64,000 bases of DNA, taken from contig JAOADG010000008.1 in the NCBI GenBank assembly GCA_026417415.1, forward strand, positions 620,001 to 684,000. The letters are read 5' to 3'. This document shows positions 46,918 to 56,428 of this stretch, in pieces (within the stretch, counting starts at the first letter, position 1; each line of letters starts with the position of its first letter). This DNA comes from a bacterium (GTDB lineage Bacteria; Electryoneota; JAOADG01). Position numbers and translations under genes: made by a program. Below the pieces are notes generated by a model that searched no databases, had not been told where the DNA came from, and worked only from the letters and a program-made list of their open reading frames with translations.

Positions 46918-47693
46918 TGGAACTAAAATTAGAAAATAAAGAAGAATCTTTTAGGGAAAAGTTTGACCGTTGGCGTCTTAACAATTTTAAGAAAACGGCT
47001 AAGAAAACTAAGAAAAAAAAGTGGACAGAAACTATTGTTTCCATCGTATTAGTGGTTATTCTTATTCGTACTGCGGTTGCAGAAGCATTTCGGATACCTT
47101 CAGGTTCAATGGAAGATACCTTGCTTGTAGGTGATTTTTTATTGGTGAATAAATTTATTTATGGTACAAAAACACCAGATTGGATTGGGATTCCGATGAC
47201 CCAGATTGGTTTTTCAATCCCGTATTTTAGATTGCCAAAAATTCGTGATCCAAAACAAGGAGATGTTTTAGTATTTAAATATCCTAAAAATACGAAGATA
47301 AATTATATCAAAAGATGTATTGCTACCGAAGGACAAACCGTTGTTATTAGAAATAAACGCGTGTTTGTAGATGGGAAAGAAATGCCATTACCAAAACATG
47401 CTAAATTGATAGGAACATTCATTCAACCTGAAGGGATGCAAAATCCATACATCGTTCCAGCAGGTGCTGGCAATCCTGATAATTACGGTCCGGTAAAAGT
47501 CCCAAAAGGGCATTTGTTTGTAATGGGAGATAACCGAGACAATAGTGAAGACAGTCGTTTTTGGGGTTTTTTGCCTAAAGAGTTAGTGGTTGGAAAAGCT
47601 ACTATCATTTATATGTCTATAGATTTTAACACTCCCATCTATCGGTTTTGGGAATTTATACGTTGGAAACGCTTGCTTAATCTTATCCAATAA
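46917..47693 (+). CDS. lepB: signal peptidase I
   Basis: 258 residues. A lysine-rich N-terminus precedes one membrane helix (about 37-55). Catalytic Ser64 lies in RIPSGSMEDTLL and the general-base Lys in INYIKRCIATEG. The family block GDNRDNSEDSRFWGF follows. Cleaves signal peptides of the exported proteins seen here. A rho-independent-looking hairpin follows at 47701. Confidence 0.95.
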   Translation: MELKLENKEESFREKFDRWRLNNFKKTAKKTKKKKWTETIVSIVLVVILIRTAVAEAFRIPSGSMEDTLLVGDFLLVNKFIYGTKTPDWIGIPMTQIGFSIPYFRLPKIRDPKQGDVLVFKYPKNTKINYIKRCIATEGQTVVIRNKRVFVDGKEMPLPKHAKLIGTFIQPEGMQNPYIVPAGAGNPDNYGPVKVPKGHLFVMGDNRDNSEDSRFWGFLPKELVVGKATIIYMSIDFNTPIYRFWEFIRWKRLLNLIQ

Positions 47694-47700
47694 ATAAAAT

Positions 47701-47724
47701 AGCCGATACAAGTGAGTATCGGCT
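47701..47724 (+). terminator. probable terminator after lepB
   Basis: AGCCGATAC (47701-47709) and GTATCGGCT (47716-47724) form a perfect 9-bp stem with an AAGTGA loop, seven bases after the lepB stop. The T-tract is weak (TTCAATTTATT). It marks the end of the long plus-strand run. Confidence 0.75.
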
Positions 47725-47741
47725 TTCAATTTATTCGGTAA

Positions 47742-48265
47742 GGTGTTACTCTTTTTCTAAACGAAAATCAACTTCCCGGTTTTCCAGTTAGAGTTCCATT
47801 GTCAACCAGAGTATCGCTTTCTCCAACTTTAAACCTAATCCCACCCTATAATGACATTTTACGAATCATCATTGGAAACAGCATTGATTTTATGATGTAT
47901 GATTACCCTTGCCCCAGCGGAGGTGATGTAAAAGTCGAAACTGCTCGCTTTGTTTTGGAAGGACAGGAATGTACCAACCACGTACCATATCTTATACCAG
48001 GATTAAATGCCCATTTAAAGATAAATTGCCTAAAAACCATTAAATAAAAGTATTCTCCAATCCAACCAATGCGAAAATTACCATTTATTTTCAACAGAAT
48101 ACGTTTAAACGACTTCGGCTGAACAATTCCAGTGGTCTGCGCGTGAAATAAATTCAAACACATTCATTTATGCCAATATTTATTTCTACAAACAATTTTA
48201 GTACGGAAACCTATTATCTCACGGATGGATATTCTAACACGATTCCAATCAATACAATTCAATAA
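47742..48265 (+). pseudogene. decayed C-terminal remnant of a Por-secreted protein
   Basis: One frame is open from 47742 to a TAA at 48045-48047 and reads like a beta-rich secreted protein (NENQLPGFPVRVPL; PYNDILRIII; TARFVLEGQE). At its end the coding sense moves to another frame: from about 48044 it reads IKVFSNPTNAKITIYF, the start of a sorting-type C-terminal domain. It continues through FKRLRLNNSSGLRV, hits an in-frame TAA at 48149-48151, and resumes with STETYYLTDGYSNTIPI to a TAA at 48263-48265. So there is one frameshift, one internal stop and no 5' half. The family of the missing part is unknown. Confidence 0.6.
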
Positions 48266-48298
48266 CAAACGGGTATTCAATTGAATACCCGTTTGTTA
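48263..48298. terminator. 36-bp perfect palindrome, probable bidirectional terminator
   Basis: TAACAAACGGGTATTCAA (48263-48280) is followed immediately by its exact reverse complement (48281-48298). In RNA this gives a long hairpin with a small loop. It lies between the end of the remnant and the stop of the minus-strand repeat protein (48314), the place for a terminator serving both strands. The T-runs are short. Confidence 0.7.
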
Positions 48299-48313
48299 AT
48301 AGACAAAAGCTAC

Positions 48314-51300
48314 CTAATTCAACAAAGATAGTTTCTTCGTAATTTGCTTAGTTCCAGCTGTCAACTGATAGAAATAAATTCCACTGGAGACCTTTACTCC
48401 TTGTTGATTTCTACCGTTCCACGAGACAAGATAACTGCCAGCGTTTTTCGTTTCATCTATCAATGTCATAACCTCTCGTCCCTGTAAATCATATAAAACA
48501 ATTCTTACTCTTTCATTATTAGGAATTTTAAAACGAAAAGTAGTTGTTGAGTTAAATGGATTTGGCCAATTCTGACTAAGTTCATAATCTATTGGTAAAG
48601 AGATGATAGGTTCTTCTTGTACAGAAACACTGGTAGAGTCAGCAAAATGTTGAAAATACAGATCAATAAGTTCTTCTTTACCAGTTGCGCGCATGTCTTG
48701 CCAATTTGTCAGAACCGAACGCCAGTTTTGATTGTAAGCCACGCTTGGTGTTTGTTGGTTAGCATAAGTTCTCACTAAATAACCGAGATTGTTGTTCCAG
48801 GTGGAAAGATCGGCTATAGTCCCATTTGCACGTAAGTGTGTAGCCATAATGTCTGAATCTTCTAATGTATCGGGTGGTGGAAATTCATTTAAATATCGCA
48901 AATAACTGGAAAAAATTGGGAATGCACCATTTGATCCGTCTCTTGAAAAAGCAACATCGCGTTGTGCATTAGTACTTGGGAATAACCGTTGCCCGTTGGG
49001 GGCGAGTAATTTCTGTCCATTTTCTGCAATATGTTGTACATAGATAGAAACAATTCCACCATGCCTTGCATCTTCCCAACCAATCCAATAAGAAGAACCT
49101 GTGTAAAATCCATTAGGACGAGATTGATCCTCCGTCGAGTTGCCGACTTGAATTCCACCACGTGTCCATTGGACAACTCCGTCTGAATTTAACTTTTGAG
49201 CAAATATCTGACCACCATTCCCTGCATCCCAACGAACTTCTCGCCAAATTGCAACAACTCCACCGTTTTGTGCAGGGATAAGTTTTAATTGTTGACGTCC
49301 TCCAGTTGGCCCAGTTTCATAATTTGGAGATACAGAGTCAGCAACCACAGTAGTCCATAGGACGTTTCCTTGGCTACTAACTTTTTTTACTATTACAGAA
49401 TAGTGCGGTACAGTAAATTCTATAAATCCAACATAAAGATTTCCATTGGATTCGGTCATTGACACAAAACTATTGTCTCGGTTATTTGATAAAACAACAC
49501 CGTTGTTTCCGAGCAATCGGTTACCATTCCCATCTATGCTTTGAAACCATAACTCATTGAAAAAAGTCGTTAAATTAGACATTGTGTAAGCAAAATAAAC
49601 ACCACCATTTGAATAATTTGGTACACCACTTAAGAAATCAGGACTTTCTAAGGCATCGCTTAAAGGAACACCAAAATTACCCCATTGACGATTTCCGTTG
49701 CGATCTATTTTTTGGCCACGAAAAGAAGTGCTTTGGTTTGATGTATTGAAATAAACAATAATCGCCCCTAGGTCTGGTGCAGGAGTGGGAACTACTACAT
49801 AGTTGTTATTATTGTCAGAGCCATCTTGTTTAACAAAATTTGTACTATCTAATGTGATTGGATTTCCGTTATCAACGGTGTTAATATAATTCCCAGTGAA
49901 CACATCGTTGATGGAATAATAAATTCTATTTCCGAAAACCATTCTACGATTATCAACCCAGACATGAATTGCCCGCCCCGTTTCATTACAAAGAATGTGG
50001 TTTTTAGAAACATTTCCTGCAATATCTGAAACCGTTAAAGTGCCATCAAATGGTTGTAGTACGGGTGTTCCGTTTAGATTCCAAACGGATCGATAGATTG
50101 ATCGACTTCCTTCACGCATATCACCCCACATAAACAACAACCTCCCACCGCTTTCGCGGCAAATCGGTGCGAATTGTCCTGCAGGTCGTTCGGTCACTAC
50201 AGTACCATCAGTAGTCCAAACAGGTGAACCAGTACTATTAAATCTTTGGGCATAAACTTGTTGATTGGGAACAAAACCACCGTTTCGTTCATCTTCCCAT
50301 ACTAGTACACAGCCACCAACACCATCAGAAGTTAAACGTGATTCTCTTTGATGTTCAGTATTTAAAGTGGCAGCAGTACCTTGCGCACCCCAAAGTTTAG
50401 TCAGCGAAGTTGTACCGGTAATTTTATTCACAAACAGATCTTCATTACTATTTCCACCGGGGTCGTTGCGGAAATCTTCCCAACTAATAATTGCATGATC
50501 ATTTGATGAAAAAATGATTCTAGGATTGGTTTGTTCGCCAGTTGCATCGCATAGTGCTACACCTACATTATTAGGTGTCCATAAAGGAGTTCCAGTTGAA
50601 TCGATTCTTTGTACATATAAATCTACAGTGTTGGTTAATGTTACATGTCTCCATACTAAAAATGCACCTCCACGACCATCGGGTGCTAATTTAATTCTTG
50701 ACTGTTCATTTGGGGCGGTGATTAATGCATGTCCCGTTGAATCCCAACGTGTTGTTCCATTTGCACGAATTTGTTGAATATAAATATCTCGGTTAGCAGG
50801 ATTTCTGCTGTCAACCCATGCTACCCAAGCACCGCCGTAAGCATCTACGTCAACTGTATATTGATTCCCGTCAGGTTGATTGCCTGCTGTTGCAACTACT
50901 GGTGTTCCATTTGGACGCCACCCAGGTGCCAACTGACCGTTACCTAGCAATCGAGAGGCAAAGATATCAAAACCTAAATTGTATCTAGAATCTTCCCAAA
51001 ATATTAAAACACCATCAGAACCATCACGAAGAATTCTAAGATCATTTTGATAGCGTGGTGCATTTGCCACTAAAACTGCATTAATAGTATCATTTGACCA
51101 CATTAATTGTCCATTAGGTGATACTCGTTGAGCAAATATAGAACCTCCAGCATCGTGTCGGTAATCTACCCATGCTACGACTACACTACCATCTGCTAAA
51201 TCTTGTAGTACCGGATCTTCCTGACGACTGGGACCATCATTGACCGTAATTGTCCAAAGGATATTACCATTGGCATCAATCTTTCCAAGATAAAGTCCTC

Positions 51301-51511
51301 GAAAACCCCACTTGGTAGATGTCCATGCAAAATACCATGTACCATTATTTCCTGCAGTAACTGCTCGTTGCCATTCAATATGAGTTCCTTGTCTTACTTT
51401 ATGTCCTAATGAATCATTATGAAAACGTAACCAGTTTTGATTGTATTGACCAAATGCTAAGGAACTGAAAACAGTTGCCAGTGCAAGAAGCATAATCAGT
51501 GTTTTCTTCAT
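48314..51511 (-). CDS. large secreted repeat protein with Por-type sorting domain
   Basis: 1065 residues. Signal peptide MKKTLIMLLALATVFSSLAFG. The body contains about fourteen imperfect repeats of ~50-60 residues with the pattern W-x-D-x-R, then an I(F/Y)xQ strand, then NGxxxW (for example VVAWVDYRHDAGGSIFAQRV, WVAWVDSRNPANRDIYIQ and VLVWEDERNGGF). This is consistent with one or two beta-propellers. The C-terminus (WPNPFNSTTTFRFKIP, VLYDLQGREV) is a sorting domain. AGGAGG lies five bases before its ATG. It is a lone minus-strand gene. Function unknown; probably surface-displayed. Confidence 0.85.
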   Translation of the reverse strand: MKKTLIMLLALATVFSSLAFGQYNQNWLRFHNDSLGHKVRQGTHIEWQRAVTAGNNGTWYFAWTSTKWGFRGLYLGKIDANGNILWTITVNDGPSRQEDPVLQDLADGSVVVAWVDYRHDAGGSIFAQRVSPNGQLMWSNDTINAVLVANAPRYQNDLRILRDGSDGVLIFWEDSRYNLGFDIFASRLLGNGQLAPGWRPNGTPVVATAGNQPDGNQYTVDVDAYGGAWVAWVDSRNPANRDIYIQQIRANGTTRWDSTGHALITAPNEQSRIKLAPDGRGGAFLVWRHVTLTNTVDLYVQRIDSTGTPLWTPNNVGVALCDATGEQTNPRIIFSSNDHAIISWEDFRNDPGGNSNEDLFVNKITGTTSLTKLWGAQGTAATLNTEHQRESRLTSDGVGGCVLVWEDERNGGFVPNQQVYAQRFNSTGSPVWTTDGTVVTERPAGQFAPICRESGGRLLFMWGDMREGSRSIYRSVWNLNGTPVLQPFDGTLTVSDIAGNVSKNHILCNETGRAIHVWVDNRRMVFGNRIYYSINDVFTGNYINTVDNGNPITLDSTNFVKQDGSDNNNNYVVVPTPAPDLGAIIVYFNTSNQSTSFRGQKIDRNGNRQWGNFGVPLSDALESPDFLSGVPNYSNGGVYFAYTMSNLTTFFNELWFQSIDGNGNRLLGNNGVVLSNNRDNSFVSMTESNGNLYVGFIEFTVPHYSVIVKKVSSQGNVLWTTVVADSVSPNYETGPTGGRQQLKLIPAQNGGVVAIWREVRWDAGNGGQIFAQKLNSDGVVQWTRGGIQVGNSTEDQSRPNGFYTGSSYWIGWEDARHGGIVSIYVQHIAENGQKLLAPNGQRLFPSTNAQRDVAFSRDGSNGAFPIFSSYLRYLNEFPPPDTLEDSDIMATHLRANGTIADLSTWNNNLGYLVRTYANQQTPSVAYNQNWRSVLTNWQDMRATGKEELIDLYFQHFADSTSVSVQEEPIISLPIDYELSQNWPNPFNSTTTFRFKIPNNERVRIVLYDLQGREVMTLIDETKNAGSYLVSWNGRNQQGVKVSSGIYFYQLTAGTKQITKKLSLLN

Positions 51512-51544
51512 AATACCTCCTAAACAAAAGAGAATAATTGTCTA

Positions 51545-51573
51545 ATGATACGACGATTTAGGTGAAAAACCAA
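51545..51573 (-). promoter_or_regulatory. candidate promoter of the minus-strand repeat protein
   Basis: On the minus strand TTGGTT (51573-51568) and TATCAT (51550-51545) are 17 bp apart, 34 bases before the start codon. The -35 box is poor, so this is only a candidate. Confidence 0.35.
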
Positions 51574-51997
51574 TTGTGACATTTCAAATTCAATGGGTCA
51601 GAACTTACATTGCATACAAAATTTATGAATGAATGAATTGACAATTGAATCAAATTACAATAAGATTGATATGAAGATATTTTGTGTGAAATAGAAACGA
51701 TACTTAATTGCTGAAAGGTATTTTCAAAATTATCCTTCAAACGATCGTATTCTACTCAATTGGATAATTCGCGAAATCAACATAAGAATGTAGGGATTGT
51801 TCGCAAAAGATTTGTAAAATTGAAAAAATTGACAAGATTGCTCTTCATTCATAATGCTTCATTTATATTCTTTTGGTCAATTTCTGAATACCAATTGATG
51901 GTTTATTGATGTTTTTTTGAGTTCTTAATGGTCATTTTCATCGGTACTGGATAACTCTTGACATTAGCAAGATTGGTACAAAAAAGATTGGTATTGA
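51574..51997. other. non-coding gap
   Basis: AT-rich stretch between the repeat protein and the YjbQ-type gene, both on the minus strand. I see no gene: a minus-strand frame at 51558-51740 has no ribosome site and no family-like sequence. Present are a TTGACA-17-TAATGC pair on the plus strand (51829-51857) with nothing sensible downstream, and a 10-bp direct repeat AAGATTGGTA (51969-51978, 51984-51993). Nothing else can be supported. Confidence 0.5.
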
Positions 51998-52408
51998 TTA
52001 TTCTCCCATCACTTTTACGATCACACGTTTATTTCTTTGTCCATCAAATTCAGCATAAAATACTTGTTGCCATGGACCTAAATCTAAATGACCATTGGTA
52101 ACAGGAAGCCATACTTGATGGCCAATCAACAAATTTTTTAGATGGGCATCACCATTGTTCTCACCTGTTCGATGATGAAAATAATTTCCCACTGGTGCTA
52201 ACTTTTCTAACCAAATTTCAATATCTTTATGTAGTCCCGATTCAGCGTCATTTACAAAAACGCCTGCAGTGATATGCATCGCAGAAATAAAAACAAAACC
52301 CTCTTTAATTCCAGATTTTCTGACAATTTTTTCTATTTTGTCTGTTATGTATATAAATTCCCGTAATTTGGAAGTATGAAAAGTTAAATATTCAGTGTAC
52401 CAAATCAT
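51998..52408 (-). CDS. yjbQ: YjbQ/UPF0047 family protein
   Basis: 136 residues. It shows the conserved block of UPF0047 ([50 protein letters not shown]). Members have weak thiamine-phosphate synthase activity reported, but their physiological role is unsettled. Fold and length are intact. An AGAGGAGT ribosome site precedes the ATG. Divergent from the ABC exporter genes across a 75-bp region. Confidence 0.9.
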   Translation of the reverse strand: MIWYTEYLTFHTSKLREFIYITDKIEKIVRKSGIKEGFVFISAMHITAGVFVNDAESGLHKDIEIWLEKLAPVGNYFHHRTGENNGDAHLKNLLIGHQVWLPVTNGHLDLGPWQQVFYAEFDGQRNKRVIVKVMGE

Positions 52409-52454
52409 AATACTCCTCTTTTCAATTTAGTCGTATTAGTTTTTTATTGAGGCG

Positions 52455-52475
52455 ATCAATTAGAATTTAATTGAT
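52455..52475. repeat. short inverted repeat in the divergent yjbQ/ABC region
   Basis: ATCAATTA (52455-52462) and TAATTGAT (52468-52475) are perfect inverted copies 5 bp apart, ending nine bases before the ABC start codon. It could be an operator for the divergent pair. The sequence is all A/T-rich, so chance is possible. Confidence 0.35.
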
Positions 52476-52483
52476 AAGTAACA

Positions 52484-54220
52484 ATGAAAAAAATAGTTTC
52501 TGTTTTTACACTACTAAAACCTCATAAGAGATCATTAATTATTGGTCTCGTATTTGCGTTGTTAGCCAATGTTTTTGATATCCTTGGACCGTATGTTTTA
52601 AAGTTGTCATTTGATGTTTTTCAGAAAAATTTTCGGTGGAATGATTTACTTCCCTACGCAGTTTTGCTGTTATTGTTTGCGTTGATACGAGGTTTTTTTC
52701 GTTTCAAAATGAGAATGAAGGTAGTGGGTGTTTCGAGAGACTTAGAATTTGATTTACGGACAACATACTTTGACCACTTATTGAAATTGCCCTCTCAGTT
52801 CTTTGATCTCAATAAGACTGGCGATTTGATGAATCGTGCTACATCAGATATAGAAAATGTGCGAATGATGTTGGGCCCTGCGCTGATGTATGCAACCAAT
52901 ACAATTGTAATCATGATCGTCAGTTTTTCGGTAATGTTCGCTTTATCTGTAGAATTAACTTTGTATATGAGTATCATTTTACCTGCGGTGGTAGTCAGTG
53001 TTGGTTGGATGGGAAGAGAAGAATTTTTACGAACGGATGCCCAACAAGAAAGTTTGAGTGAACTGTCTGCTGCAGTTCAAGAAAATTTATCAGGAATACG
53101 AGTCATTCGATCTTATTCTCTTGAACAGCGAGAAATTGAAAATTTAGAAAAACACAATCAAAAATTTTTTGATAAAAGTGTACGACTTTTAAGAATTGAT
53201 ATGTTATTTACACCATTATTAGGAATCATTTTTTCTTTTGGATTTTCAATCATTCTTTGGAAAGGTGGATTGTTGGTGTTAGCAAATAAAATTACTTTGG
53301 GTACTTTGGTCGCTTTTATCTCTTATTTAGGATTGCTGGGTTGGCCCATGATTGCGATCGGTTGGGTTGCTAATTTAATGCAAAGAGGTTTAGCATCTTG
53401 GAACAGAATTCAAAACATTCTTTCTGAACCTCTTGAAAAAGAAATCAACTCAATACTAACTATTCAAAATGGTTCCATTGAATTTAAAAATGTAAGTTTT
53501 AGTTACAACAATGATACAAGGATGGTTCTAAAAGATATTGACTTTGAACTTCCTGCAGGAAAATCTCTTGGTATTTTAGGAAAAACGGGAAGCGGGAAAA
53601 CAACTTTAGTTTCATTAATCCCTAGATTGTATACACCTACTGAAGGAAAAATTTTCATTGATGGTGAAGAAATTCAAAACTACTCAATAGCAACTTTGAG
53701 AAGTTCAATCGGTTTCGTTCCACAAGAAGCTTTTCTCTTTTCTGCTACTATTGCTGAAAATATCGCTTTTGGAAAATCTGACGCTAAGCAGTCAGAAATC
53801 GAAACTGCAGCCAAACAATCGTTATTGTACAATGATATCGAACAGTTTGAGAATGGATTAAAGACATTGGTTGGTGAACGTGGATTAACCCTATCAGGAG
53901 GTCAAAAACAAAGAACAGCGATTGCTAGAGCATTTTTGATCAATCCCAAAATACTCATTTTAGATGACCCTTTAGCAAATGTAGATACTGAGACAGAACA
54001 TAGGATATTGCAGTATTTGTATGAGTTTATGAAAAAAAGAACGACGATTATTATATCACATCGCGCTTCTACAGTAATGAATTGCGATTACTTAATTGTT
54101 CTTGATCACGGAGAAATTGTAGAGCAAGGCGAACCAAGTCAATTGATAAGAGAAGATAGTTATTTTAGAAAGTTGGTTGAACGACAAAGAATAGCTGAAG
54201 AATTAGAAGAGGTCGCATAG
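52484..54220 (+). CDS. ABC exporter half-transporter A (degenerate Walker B)
   Basis: 578 residues: six membrane helices (about 1-310), then an ATPase domain. Walker A GKTGSGKTT, signature LSGGQKQR, Walker B LILDDPLANVD, switch histidine ISHRAS. The catalytic glutamate after Walker B is Asp, as in the degenerate subunit of heterodimeric exporters such as TM287/288 or BmrCD. The next gene starts at its stop (TAGTG). Probably exports a drug or lipid-like substrate; not assignable from sequence. Confidence 0.9.
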   Translation: MKKIVSVFTLLKPHKRSLIIGLVFALLANVFDILGPYVLKLSFDVFQKNFRWNDLLPYAVLLLLFALIRGFFRFKMRMKVVGVSRDLEFDLRTTYFDHLLKLPSQFFDLNKTGDLMNRATSDIENVRMMLGPALMYATNTIVIMIVSFSVMFALSVELTLYMSIILPAVVVSVGWMGREEFLRTDAQQESLSELSAAVQENLSGIRVIRSYSLEQREIENLEKHNQKFFDKSVRLLRIDMLFTPLLGIIFSFGFSIILWKGGLLVLANKITLGTLVAFISYLGLLGWPMIAIGWVANLMQRGLASWNRIQNILSEPLEKEINSILTIQNGSIEFKNVSFSYNNDTRMVLKDIDFELPAGKSLGILGKTGSGKTTLVSLIPRLYTPTEGKIFIDGEEIQNYSIATLRSSIGFVPQEAFLFSATIAENIAFGKSDAKQSEIETAAKQSLLYNDIEQFENGLKTLVGERGLTLSGGQKQRTAIARAFLINPKILILDDPLANVDTETEHRILQYLYEFMKKRTTIIISHRASTVMNCDYLIVLDHGEIVEQGEPSQLIREDSYFRKLVERQRIAEELEEVA

Positions 54221-55980
54221 TGTCAGAAGAAATCACAGGGAAAACGTTTGATTGGAAACTATTCAAACGCTTGTTACCCTTTGCTAAACCTTATTGGAAG
54301 AGTTTTCTTATTGCAGTCATTTGTATGTTAACGGGTTCCTTTTTAGAATTGCTTGGACCTATCTTTACTAAAAAAGCAATTGATGAAGGGCTTATTCAAA
54401 AACAATATTCCTTGTTACCACTTTATGTTCTATCCTTCTTAGTTACTAGCATCTTAGGGTATAGTTTAAGGTATCTTGAATCTCAAATTTCTGGAGTGAA
54501 TGGACAAAAAATCATTTGGGATATTCGTAAAAAAGTATTTTCTCATCTGCAATTTCAATCTCTCTCTTTTTTTGATCGCAATCCTGTAGGAAAATTAATG
54601 ACTCGTGTAACTTCGGATATTTCTGCCTTGTCAGAACTATTCGGTGCAGGTTTAGTTGGTCTTGTAGGCGATATTTTAAGTTTATTAGGTGTATTAATCA
54701 TTCTATTTACAATTGATTGGAAATTAGCTCTCATCACTTTATTTATTGTACCCATCCTTGTTATCGTTTCCTTAATTTTTCGCAAGCATATGCGTGATGC
54801 TTTTAGAAAAATGAGGTTGATGATCACAAAAACCAATACATATTTACAAGAATCAATAACTGGAATAAAAGTTGTAAAGCTTTTTTTACGTGAAAAACGC
54901 AATCGCATGGAATTTCAGGAAATCTCAGAACAATTAAAATCGGCTCAATTAAAAACCATTTTCTTTTTCGCTTTGTTTTTTCCAGTTGTAGATATCTTAA
55001 TTTCAATTATTTTAGCGGCAGCATTATTAACTGGTGGATATCAGATTTTGTATGGTTCGTTGACAGTAGGGGCATTGGTAGCATTTTTGCAATACGCTGA
55101 ACGTTTTTTTCGCCCTGTTCGAGATTTATCCGAAAAGTACAATATTCTACAATCAGCATTTGCTGGAGCAGAACGTGTTTTTTCCGTTTTAGATGAAGAT
55201 ACCCAGATCTATATTAGCCCTACAGTTATAAAGAATGTTGATCTTAAAGGAAAAGTAAACTTTGAAGAAGTGTCTTTTTTTTATCGCAGCGAAGTTGAAG
55301 TATTAAAAAATGTCACTTTTCAAGTTGATGCGGGAACGAAAGTAGCATTGGTCGGTGCTACTGGTGCGGGTAAGTCAACAATCCTTTCTTTACTAATGCG
55401 TCAATATGAGGTTCAAAAGGGTAGAATTGAAATTGATGATATTGACATAAGTGAGTACGACCCTTACTGGCTACGCACTCAAATAGCCATTGTTTTGCAA
55501 GATGTCTATTTATTTTCTGACACCATAGCAAATAATATTTCTATGGGTCGTAAAGAATTTACTAGACGTGACATAGAATGGGCAGCAAATGAAATCGGTG
55601 CACACTATTTTATTGAACGTTTACCAAAAGGGTATGAAACTGTGCTTCTAGAACGTGGTGCTAATCTATCATCTGGACAAAAGCAACTAATTGCATTAAC
55701 AAGAGCACTTATCACTCAACCTAAACTATTACTCTTAGATGAAGCGACTAGTGCTGTAGATACTGAAACTGAATCATTTATTCAACAAGGCCTTAAACGT
55801 GTAATGGAAAATCGTACTTCAATAATTGTTGCACACCGTTTGTCAACAATTCAAAACGTAGATAAAATTTTAGTTTTTCATAAAGGGAAGTTAAAAGAAC
55901 AAGGTACACATGAAATGCTTCTTGCTCTGAAAGGAATCTATTATCATTTATACCAATTACAGTTTGAAGATGCCGCTTAA
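54220..55980 (+). CDS. ABC exporter half-transporter B
   Basis: 586 residues, with six membrane helices and an ATPase domain. Walker A GATGAGKST, Walker B LLLDEATSAVD with intact catalytic Glu, H-loop VAHRLS. The signature is LSSGQKQL instead of LSGGQ. Together with the Asp in subunit A, this means one composite ATP site is weakened and the other intact. The start is GTG 54220. The gene ends one base from the converging minus-strand gene, with no hairpin between them. Confidence 0.9.
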   Translation: MSEEITGKTFDWKLFKRLLPFAKPYWKSFLIAVICMLTGSFLELLGPIFTKKAIDEGLIQKQYSLLPLYVLSFLVTSILGYSLRYLESQISGVNGQKIIWDIRKKVFSHLQFQSLSFFDRNPVGKLMTRVTSDISALSELFGAGLVGLVGDILSLLGVLIILFTIDWKLALITLFIVPILVIVSLIFRKHMRDAFRKMRLMITKTNTYLQESITGIKVVKLFLREKRNRMEFQEISEQLKSAQLKTIFFFALFFPVVDILISIILAAALLTGGYQILYGSLTVGALVAFLQYAERFFRPVRDLSEKYNILQSAFAGAERVFSVLDEDTQIYISPTVIKNVDLKGKVNFEEVSFFYRSEVEVLKNVTFQVDAGTKVALVGATGAGKSTILSLLMRQYEVQKGRIEIDDIDISEYDPYWLRTQIAIVLQDVYLFSDTIANNISMGRKEFTRRDIEWAANEIGAHYFIERLPKGYETVLLERGANLSSGQKQLIALTRALITQPKLLLLDEATSAVDTETESFIQQGLKRVMENRTSIIVAHRLSTIQNVDKILVFHKGKLKEQGTHEMLLALKGIYYHLYQLQFEDAA

Positions 55981-55981
55981 A

Positions 55982-56428
55982 TCATTTCATCGGAAAAATA
56001 GAACCATATTGATAACTTAATTGTCCTTCAAAATGGAATCCCCAAAGTTTAACGAAAAAGTTATCCTGATCTTGTGCTAAATTCTTAGGTACTTTTTTCT
56101 CCCATAGTGATACTTCATAACTCCCTAAAGTAATCTGTTGTAAGGGGATTTTCTCAAGAAATTCCTTATTGGGTTTTACAGTACGATAACTATGAATACC
56201 TTCCTTTAATACGTCGGTAATACCTTCGGGATAGATAGAAATACCAACGTATCTTTCAAATGGTGAAGATATTTTTCCGCTAATGACGAGATGAATTGGT
56301 TTTCCTTGTTCATTGTATTCTAATCCAACAGTCAATAGCGTTTGAGAAACAGAAATCTGTGGCAGCAGTATTATCATGCTAAACACTAAAATTAGATTGT
56401 AAAAGCACATCCTGAACCGATAAACCAT
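55982..56428 (-). CDS. hypothetical secreted protein
   Basis: About 148 residues. Start ATG at 56428 with AAAGGAGGT just upstream; the frame extends 66 bases further but that part lacks a ribosome site. Signal peptide MVYRFRMCFYNLILVFSMIILL followed by SVSQ. The mature part looks beta-rich (TVGLEYNEQGKPIHLVISG; RYVGISIYPEGI) and has no cysteine. I do not recognise it. It overlaps the upstream barrel-like gene by 37 bp, so the two probably act together at the envelope. Confidence 0.65.
   Translation of the reverse strand: MVYRFRMCFYNLILVFSMIILLPQISVSQTLLTVGLEYNEQGKPIHLVISGKISSPFERYVGISIYPEGITDVLKEGIHSYRTVKPNKEFLEKIPLQQITLGSYEVSLWEKKVPKNLAQDQDNFFVKLWGFHFEGQLSYQYGSIFPMK

Noticed and set aside
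51558-51740. 60-residue minus-strand frame in the gap upstream of the repeat protein
   Set aside because: No ribosome site, no recognisable composition or family. It overlaps the likely promoter region.
51829-51857. TTGACA-17-TAATGC promoter-like pair on the plus strand
   Set aside because: Nothing coding lies downstream on that strand before the end of the converging yjbQ gene, so the match is probably chance.
51969-51993. Direct repeat AAGATTGGTA, two copies 15 bp apart
   Set aside because: Two short copies only; no array, no element boundary.
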